This document shows, one piece after another, positions 6,265-10,377 of a stretch of DNA of 10,377 bases (positions are counted from its first letter, which is position 1; every line of letters starts with the position of its first letter). The translations under genes and the position numbers were made by a program. Below the pieces are notes generated by a model. That model did no database searches. It was given only the letters and a program-made list of their open reading frames with translations, and had not been told where the DNA came from. Source of the DNA: Planctomycetota bacterium (GTDB lineage: Bacteria > Planctomycetota > Phycisphaerae > UBA1845); the NCBI GenBank assembly GCA_022563055.1, contig JADFOB010000019.1, forward strand, positions 1-10,377. The letters are read 5' to 3'.

Positions 6265-6477
6265 ATGCGTAAGATGAAGCGGGCCGCGGTTGCGGCGATG
6301 TGTGGTGCAATGCTGTTTGGCGGCGGGTGCCTGGGCTTTGGTGGTTTTGGCGGCGGTAACTTCTTCAACCGCGTGCTCTTTGACGCAGCAGAGTACGCCG
6401 CGTTCGAGTTTGTCTTCGACCAGGACAGCGTCTTCGATCTGTTCGAGGATGGCGAGCCCACGGCAACAGGTGGGTAG
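6265..6477 (+). CDS. Small secreted or lipoprotein-like protein, function unknown
   Basis: The 70-residue ORF starts at an ATG eight bases after a strong AAGGAG (6251-6256). That site rules against a longer in-frame start at 6190. The N-terminus has four basic residues within the first six (MRKMKR), a hydrophobic Ala-rich stretch and then FGGGC, with Cys at 22, so it reads like a signal peptide with a loose lipobox. The positions before the Cys are all Gly, not the usual Leu-Ala/Ser-Gly, so lipid attachment is uncertain. A Gly-Phe-rich linker follows (23-34), then an acidic, aromatic tail with Asp-Ser-Val-Phe-Asp-Leu-Phe near 54-60. Small proteins of this style (basic start, Gly-Gly-Cys, short tail) are recalled from planctomycete genomes, without known function. 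A strong terminator lies about 107 bases downstream. The gene seems to be a single transcription unit. Confidence 0.65.
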   Translation: MRKMKRAAVAAMCGAMLFGGGCLGFGGFGGGNFFNRVLFDAAEYAAFEFVFDQDSVFDLFEDGEPTATGG

Positions 6478-6583
6478 TGTAGGTGCTGTGGGAAACCGGG
6501 GTCGATCATGACCCCTGCTTCGCACGGTGTTCGCCGGGAGTTCCGGTCAGAGCCGGTGTGAAGCTGAGCGCAATTGGCTCTTG

Positions 6584-6623
6584 AAGGGCGCGAACCGATG
6601 TAAATCGAGTTCGCGCCCTTTTT
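6584..6623 (+). terminator. Strong intrinsic terminator
   Basis: A perfect 12-bp GC-rich stem, AAGGGCGCGAAC (6584-6595) and GTTCGCGCCCTT (6609-6620), with a 13-base loop, runs into TTTTT (6619-6623). It would end the transcript of the small gene at 6265-6477, starting about 107 bases after its stop codon. No gene lies in the gap, so the transcript has a long 3' untranslated region. Confidence 0.85.
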
Positions 6624-6635
6624 CTGCGCGCTGGC

Positions 6636-6702
6636 GTAGGTCGGGCTCTGCCCGACGGAACGTCCCCACGATCGATCTGCCGTGGGGCAGAGCCCGACCT
6701 AC
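6636..6702. repeat. Inverted repeat with 18-bp perfect arms
   Basis: GTAGGTCGGGCTCTGCCC (6636-6653) is repeated inverted at 6685-6702 with no mismatch and a 31-base loop. Inside, CCCCACG (6664-6670) can pair with CGTGGGG (6681-6687), which overlaps the right arm by three bases. The element lies between the terminator and the end of the minus-strand hydrolase. Its sequence resembles a dispersed repeat recalled from planctomycete-like genomes. Confidence 0.8.
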
Positions 6703-6710
6703 CAACTTCG

Positions 6711-6759
6711 CACTGCTCAAGAGCAGCGGCACACCTCGGGAATGTCCACGCAACCCGTC
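6711..6759. repeat. Second copy of the CTGCTCAAGAGCAG repeat
   Basis: Bases 6711-6733 match 1558-1580 at 21 of 23 positions. The likeness extends to a second block, TCCACGCAACCCGTC (6745-6759), against 1591-1605 (13 of 15), with one gap between the blocks. As at pnp, the element lies about 47 bases beyond the stop codon of a minus-strand gene and in the same orientation. Unlike that copy it has no T-run, so it is a poor terminator candidate. Confidence 0.65.
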
Positions 6760-6779
6760 GCATTACCGTTGACAGAGCA

Positions 6780-7655
6780 CTACGCGAGGAGTGTGCGGAC
6801 GACGGTGGGTCGCCCAGGAGGCGCACCGATCGCGACCGCACCGGCTTGCGGGTCGTGGGGAAAGGCGAGGACCAACCCCTCACTCAAACAGCGGCGATAA
6901 ACTCGCTGTTTTTCGGCGATGGTCGCCATGGGCTCCATGTCGTAAGCCATGACCCACCCGAGCGGAAGGTGCGCCACCGTTGGCACGATGTCACCGACAA
7001 ACAGGAGGCATTCGCGTCCGCTGCCGAAAACCGGATGCAACTGATAAGGCGTGTGCCCGTGCGTCACTTCCCAGCGGAGTCCCGGACAGGGTGGGTCCGG
7101 AGTGTCCCCCTCGAGGCAATGCAAGGCGTGCGTGTCAGCCAGGGCCGCAAAGTCCTCCGTCAAGAAGGAGGCGCGGTCCTTGATGTGCGGTTCGTTCGCA
7201 TGTTCCCAGTGTTTCCGGTGGATCCAATGCCGGGCATTGGGATAACAGAGCCGCGTGGGGCCGCCCGGTTCCTTCGCCCACTCCGTGAGCCCACCGTTAT
7301 GGTCGAAATGAAGATGGGTAATGACAACATCGGTCACGTCCTCGACGGACAGGTCGGCAGAGCCAAGAGCTTTGGGGATCGCCTCAGCGTCGAAGCGAAT
7401 AGCGAACCGGGCGGCCTTTTCCTGGGTCCATTTCGTACCGCATCCTGTGTCCACCAGAACTACGCGCCCGTTCGATCGATCGATCGCCAGCAACGTGCGG
7501 GTGGCCAGATGAATCCGGTTAAGCTCGTCAGGTTGGGCGACTTTCTGCCATAGCGCCTTGGGTACTACGCCGAACATCGATCCTCCGTCGAGCCGGATCG
7601 AGCCGTTCTTGACCGAGTGGATTTCCCAGTTGCCGATCTGGAGCATGTCCGCCAT
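6780..7655 (-). CDS. Metallo-beta-lactamase-fold hydrolase (YtnP/lactonase-like)
   Basis: The 291-residue protein carries the zinc-binding signature HLHFDH (His114, His116, Asp118, His119), followed by His201 in THGHTP, Asp222 in FVGD and His267 in FPHD. This is a complete two-metal site of the metallo-beta-lactamase superfamily. VDTGCG (68-73) is the usual strand-loop before the motif. The segment DIVPTVAHLPLGWVMAYDME (222-241) resembles the YtnP-like branch, some members of which open acyl-homoserine lactones, but the substrate cannot be assigned. No signal peptide is seen, so it should be cytoplasmic. The frame stays open up to 7802, but the extra 49 residues are Arg/Ala-rich and unlike the family. 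The ATG at 7655 is chosen because family-like sequence begins there; 7646 is also possible. No strong ribosome-binding site is visible. It is divergent from the zinc-ribbon gene. Confidence 0.88.
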   Translation of the reverse strand: MADMLQIGNWEIHSVKNGSIRLDGGSMFGVVPKALWQKVAQPDELNRIHLATRTLLAIDRSNGRVVLVDTGCGTKWTQEKAARFAIRFDAEAIPKALGSADLSVEDVTDVVITHLHFDHNGGLTEWAKEPGGPTRLCYPNARHWIHRKHWEHANEPHIKDRASFLTEDFAALADTHALHCLEGDTPDPPCPGLRWEVTHGHTPYQLHPVFGSGRECLLFVGDIVPTVAHLPLGWVMAYDMEPMATIAEKQRVYRRCLSEGLVLAFPHDPQAGAVAIGAPPGRPTVVRTLLA

Positions 7656-7842
7656 CTTATCGCGCCGGGCCGGGGTGCTGTGTGCAGTGGCAGGCACACC
7701 CTTGGGGCAAACATGCCCGCGCTTTGAGCTTGGGCATGCCACGCGCCCGCCGCCGCCCGCCCGCCTGCGCGAATCCACGAAACTCTCCGACGCCACGGCC
7801 ATCCGAGCATCGCGGAGGCTGAGGCCTGCGGCTCACGTGAGA

Positions 7843-7848
7843 ATCATA
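7843..7848 (-). promoter_or_regulatory. Candidate -10 element for the hydrolase gene
   Basis: TATGAT on the minus strand (five of six to consensus) lies about 190 bases upstream of the chosen start. No good -35 is found 16-18 bases upstream; that position is occupied by the end of the 17-bp tandem repeat at 7862-7895. A perfect palindrome, CTCACGTGAG (7832-7841), covers the expected start point of transcription. Together these suggest a regulated promoter, but this is inference. Confidence 0.35.
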
Positions 7849-7861
7849 GTCGCAGCACTAT

Positions 7862-7895
7862 GTGAAACACAGTACCAGGTGAAACACTGTACCAG
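7862..7895. repeat. 17-bp tandem repeat between divergent genes
   Basis: GTGAAACACAGTACCAG (7862-7878) is followed directly by GTGAAACACTGTACCAG (7879-7895), with one difference. It lies in the gap between the hydrolase and zinc-ribbon genes, just upstream of the candidate -10 of the hydrolase and about 35 bases before the candidate -35 of the zinc-ribbon gene. The position suits a shared operator; no regulator gene is adjacent. Confidence 0.7.
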
Positions 7896-7929
7896 CGGCA
7901 GTCGCACCCCGCGGTAGCTGGTTGTGCGG

Positions 7930-7958
7930 TTGTCCGGACTCAAAAGCGAACCTAGAAT
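7930..7958 (+). promoter_or_regulatory. Sigma70-like promoter for the zinc-ribbon gene
   Basis: TTGTCC (7930-7935, four of six) and TAGAAT (7953-7958, five of six) are 17 bases apart. Transcription would start near 7965, shortly before AGGAG at 7973-7977 and the GTG at 7987. This layout argues against the longer open frame that begins at GTG 7924. Confidence 0.5.
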
Positions 7959-7986
7959 CTCAATAGAGCATCAGGAGCCAGTCAAC

Positions 7987-8814
7987 GTGCAGCGGAGTGA
8001 CGGTACAGCTACGAGCGATCGTGGGAACAAGCCCCCAAAGGAGGTCGAGTTGCCTGCCGGTGATCACCCGCTGGAGGTGGCTGCCCGGCGCGGTATCGGA
8101 CCGCTGAGTGGGAAAGGGCGCGAGATCTGGCACGGTCACGCGGCGCCTTGCGTCTCTTGCGGCTTGCTGGTTCTGCGGGACCAGCGGGAATGCAACCACT
8201 GCGGACAGGATCTCAGCGACGAAATGCTCGACAAGATGCGCGCGCACGCGGGACCCTGGCACGTCCACGAGCATCTTCACCCGTTCCCCGGTGTCTCCCT
8301 GGAGCGCATCATCCGGCAGATTCGCCGCAAGCTGCTTACGGAGACCTCGATCGTTCGCGGTCCGGCGACCGATTTTCAATGGCGGTTTGCCGTCGAGACG
8401 CCGGGTCTGTGCCGCTATTTCGGGCGCTGCTGGAAGTGCTACAAACGGGTGTCGGGTTCCGATTCCTACTGCCCGGCGTGCCTCTCCTATCTTTCATTCG
8501 ACAAACCACAGCCGATCGAGCCGGCTTCGCTTGAACCCGTTGAGTCGAGCGAGCCTGCCGGACCGGCGTTGGCACCCCCGCGGCAACTCGAGGAGTTGAC
8601 GGCTGTTCTGGATGAAAGAGAGGTTCCCCAGCGCGACGCCATCTGGGACGACCCACCGCGAATCGGCCGCATCCGCGCAACCTGGATCGCAGGTCTTGTT
8701 CTGGTGATTGCTGTGATTTCGCTCGTCTGGGTAACGCGCCTGCGTTCCGCCGATATGGATCGTTCGACCAAGCCCGATGCCGCCATCGTCGCGCCAGGCA
8801 ACCACCCACCGTAG
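7987..8814 (+). CDS. Double zinc-ribbon protein with C-terminal membrane anchor, function unknown
   Basis: The start is GTG at 7987, nine bases after AGGAG (7973-7977), giving 275 residues. A first zinc ribbon uses Cys55-x2-Cys58 and Cys69-x2-Cys72. A second uses Cys148-x2-Cys151 and Cys162-x2-Cys165, with one extra Cys at 142. Between them are a His-rich WHVHEHLHP (91-99), a segment with basic residues near 107-124 and an aromatic stretch, FQWRF (130-134). After a Pro/Glu-rich linker (about 172-225), one hydrophobic helix (about 232-250, WIAGLVLVIAVISLVWV) is followed by a short polar tail. The likely topology is a large cytoplasmic zinc domain held at the inner membrane. Zinc ribbons commonly bind nucleic acid or partner proteins. 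I do not recognise a named family. It is the last gene before the GspE/PilB-type ATPase, but a 298-base gap with a large inverted repeat separates them, so a functional link is unproven. Confidence 0.8.
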   Translation: MQRSDGTATSDRGNKPPKEVELPAGDHPLEVAARRGIGPLSGKGREIWHGHAAPCVSCGLLVLRDQRECNHCGQDLSDEMLDKMRAHAGPWHVHEHLHPFPGVSLERIIRQIRRKLLTETSIVRGPATDFQWRFAVETPGLCRYFGRCWKCYKRVSGSDSYCPACLSYLSFDKPQPIEPASLEPVESSEPAGPALAPPRQLEELTAVLDEREVPQRDAIWDDPPRIGRIRATWIAGLVLVIAVISLVWVTRLRSADMDRSTKPDAAIVAPGNHPP

Positions 8815-8853
8815 TGCTCTGTATGCCAGGTATTGATGGGCATCCCACGCGCA

Positions 8854-8920
8854 CTCCCTTACGGTCGCGGTACGGAACGGCGTTACGGGCATCCAGATCC
8901 GTACCGCGACCGTTAGGGAG
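8854..8920. repeat. Large inverted repeat with 23-bp arms
   Basis: CTCCCTTACGGTCGCGGTAC and the next three bases (8854-8876) pair with 8898-8920 at 22 of 23 positions around a 21-base loop. The element starts 40 bases after the zinc-ribbon stop codon. No T-run follows, so it is not a standard terminator, though such a stem could stabilise the 3' end of the transcript. It resembles a dispersed intergenic repeat recalled from planctomycete-like genomes. Confidence 0.8.
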
Positions 8921-9010
8921 CGGCCCCCGTGCAACCCGTCAACGAAGTATTGAAAGAGCACCGGGACCGTGCGGGGCGACCCTCCCAAAGCCGTTCATAC
9001 GGTGCGACGG

Positions 9011-9064
9011 GCGTCCGCTTGATCCGGGCACGGATCGCCGTAGTTGTTCGTCCACGGCGGACGC
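9011..9064. repeat. Nested small hairpins upstream of the ATPase gene
   Basis: GCGTCCGC (9011-9018) pairs with GCGGACGC (9057-9064), and inside it GATCCG-GGCA-CGGATC (9021-9036) forms a perfect 6-bp stem with a 4-base loop. They stand directly before, and abut, the candidate promoter. Their role is unknown. Confidence 0.4.
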
Positions 9065-9066
9065 GG

Positions 9067-9095
9067 TTGAACCGCACGGACAGGCCCGCTACACT
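9067..9095 (+). promoter_or_regulatory. Candidate promoter of the ATPase gene
   Basis: TTGAAC (9067-9072) and TACACT (9090-9095), each four of six to the sigma70 consensus, are exactly 17 bases apart. Transcription would start near 9102 and leave a very short leader of about 11 bases before the ATG at 9113. Confidence 0.4.
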
Positions 9096-9112
9096 TCCGT
9101 TGGTGAGATCGT

Positions 9113-10377
9113 ATGGTCAAAAGACGAAAAAAGCTTGGTGAAATCCTCGTCGGATGGGGATTGGTGGACGACGACGGTCTGACCGAGGCCCTCCAGTACG
9201 GCATGGAGCACGGTAAACGGATCGGTGAGGCGCTGATCGAGCTCGAGAAGTGCAGCGAGGACGACGTTTCCAAGGCGCTGGCCACGCAGTTCGGGTTGGA
9301 GTATATCGACCTCGACAAGCACCCGGTGAATCGGGAGGTTCTCGATCTGATTCCCGCGAAGCTCACGGAGGACTACCTCGTGATTCCGCTGGGGGTCGAC
9401 GGGGACAAGCTCAAGGTCGTCATTACCGACCCCCTGGACCTCGAGACGCTCGACCTGCTGAAGTTCCGCCTCAACCGCGAGATCATTCCGTCGCTCACAC
9501 CGCTGAGCAAAGTCAAACGGTTCATCGACAAGTTCGTCAACCCCGACGGTGATGTTCTATCACAGACGATGGCCAGCATTGACCAGGACGCGCCCGAGGA
9601 CGACTCCGATCCGAGCAAGGCGGTCGACGCCGATGACGGCGAGGCCCCGATTGTCCGCCTGGTGAACTTGATCATCATCGAGGCGTGCCACGCGCGTGCG
9701 AGCGACATCCATATCGAACCCATGGGCAATCGCGTGCGTGTGCGGTATCGCGTCGACGGCGTGTGTCACGTACGCGACGACATCCCCAAGCACATGCAAG
9801 GCGCCGTCACGACGCGGCTCAAGATCATGGCGGGTCTCGACATCGCTGAGAAGCGCGTTCCCCAGGACGGCCGCATCAAAATGAAGATTGGCGGAGGCAA
9901 GATCGACTTCCGCGTCAGCTCCTTGCCGAGCTACCATGGCGAGAGCATCGTCTTGCGTATTCTCCGACCCGAATCCGCTCAGGTCGGGATTCAGGCGCTG
10001 GGTTTCTCGCCCGAGGATCATGCGCGATTCAACGAGATCATCAAACGTCCCAACGGGATCTTTCTGGTGACCGGACCGACCGGATCGGGGAAGACGACGA
10101 CGCTCTACTCCGCCTTGCAGGATCTCAACAAGCCCAACACGAAGATCATCACTGCGGAGGATCCCGTCGAGTATAACTTCACCGGGATGAATCAGTGTCA
10201 GGTCCGCGAGGGAATCGGACTGAGTTTCGCGCGGATTCTTCGCGCCATGCTGCGTCAGGCGCCCAACATCATCCTGGTCGGCGAGATTCGTGACCGCGAG
10301 GTGGGTGACGTGGCGATTCAGGCCGCCCTGACCGGGCACCTCGTATTCAGCACGCTGCACACCAACGACGCGCCCTC
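9113..10377 (+). CDS. GspE/PilB-type secretion or pilus assembly ATPase, partial (C-terminus outside window)
   Basis: These hexameric ATPases sit at the cytoplasmic face of type II secretion or type IV pilus machines and drive pilin assembly. The 421 visible residues show an N-terminal MshEN-type domain (about 8-140, LGEILVGWGLVDDDGL at the start), an acidic linker (about 145-178), and then the ATPase from about 179. The Walker A is GPTGSGKT (321-328), the Asp box includes EDPVEY (349-354), the Walker B region is IILVGEIRD (386-394) and the His box is GHLVFSTLHTND (408-419). The zinc tetracysteine segment typical of this group would lie beyond the edge, so GspE and PilB cannot be told apart. 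The start is secure: an in-frame TGA (9104-9106) lies six bases before the ATG. A weak GGTGAG (9102-9107) precedes it. Later genes of the same machine would be expected to the right. Confidence 0.95.
   Translation, partial: MVKRRKKLGEILVGWGLVDDDGLTEALQYGMEHGKRIGEALIELEKCSEDDVSKALATQFGLEYIDLDKHPVNREVLDLIPAKLTEDYLVIPLGVDGDKLKVVITDPLDLETLDLLKFRLNREIIPSLTPLSKVKRFIDKFVNPDGDVLSQTMASIDQDAPEDDSDPSKAVDADDGEAPIVRLVNLIIIEACHARASDIHIEPMGNRVRVRYRVDGVCHVRDDIPKHMQGAVTTRLKIMAGLDIAEKRVPQDGRIKMKIGGGKIDFRVSSLPSYHGESIVLRILRPESAQVGIQALGFSPEDHARFNEIIKRPNGIFLVTGPTGSGKTTTLYSALQDLNKPNTKIITAEDPVEYNFTGMNQCQVREGIGLSFARILRAMLRQAPNIILVGEIRDREVGDVAIQAALTGHLVFSTLHTNDAP

Noticed and set aside
6846..7553. Plus-strand open frame of 235 codons opposite the hydrolase
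   Set aside because: The minus strand encodes a complete metal site; the antisense frame is a composition artefact.
7656..7802. N-terminal extension of the hydrolase
   Set aside because: The extra 49 residues are Arg/Ala-rich, unlike the family, and family-like sequence begins at the ATG at 7655.
7924..7986. GTG start at 7924 for the zinc-ribbon protein
   Set aside because: It lies upstream of the candidate promoter (7930-7958), while GTG 7987 has AGGAG nine bases before it.
8898..8930. Intrinsic terminator after the zinc-ribbon gene
   Set aside because: The inverted repeat at 8854-8920 is followed by GC-rich sequence, not a T-run.
9560..10360. Minus-strand open frame of 266 codons opposite the ATPase gene
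   Set aside because: It is a mirror of the GspE/PilB coding sequence, which carries intact Walker motifs on the plus strand.

Overview
The window is GC-rich (roughly 60% by eye) and carries compact bacterial housekeeping genes separated by long intergenic gaps full of short palindromes. Several palindrome types (GTCCC-GTA-GGGAC, CCCAGCGAT-TT-ATCGCTGGG, CGGGCT-AA-AGCCCG, GTAGGTCGGGCTCTGCCC, and a CTCCCTTACGGTCGCGG hairpin) resemble, from memory, dispersed repeats of Planctomycetota and Verrucomicrobia genomes. Together with a tiny Gly-rich lipoprotein-like gene, this makes a planctomycete (possibly Phycisphaerae-like) the best guess. No marker here fixes the taxonomy.

Layout, left to right. 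Bases 1-109 hold the start of a minus-strand gene that looks like an MgtC/SapB membrane protein. Bases 110-553 are gene-free and contain a nested palindromic repeat cluster. A soluble sensor histidine kinase lies on the minus strand (554-1309). Bases 1310-1625 contain a tandem repeat and a run of short palindromes, one of which could terminate pnp. The core block is rho - rpsO - pnp, all on the minus strand and read in that order (5470 down to 1626). It links transcription termination, ribosomal protein S15 and the 3'-5' exonuclease PNPase. A good sigma70-like promoter lies about 170-195 bases upstream of the rho start codon.

From 5471 to 6264 there is no convincing gene. Then come a small plus-strand lipoprotein-like ORF (6265-6477), a strong intrinsic terminator (6584-6623) and two more repeat elements. 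A minus-strand metallo-beta-lactamase-fold hydrolase (6780-7655) is divergent from a plus-strand double-zinc-ribbon protein with a C-terminal membrane segment (7987-8814). Their shared upstream region holds a 17-bp tandem repeat. After another large inverted repeat (8854-8920), a GspE/PilB-type secretion or pilus ATPase begins at 9113 and runs off the right edge.

I found no CRISPR array, tRNA, rRNA, transposase or phage gene, and no clear new multi-gene system. The points most worth a second look are the repeat architecture, an N-terminally short Rho with a probable TTG start, a possible RNA switch between rpsO and pnp, and the zinc-ribbon membrane protein of unknown function.
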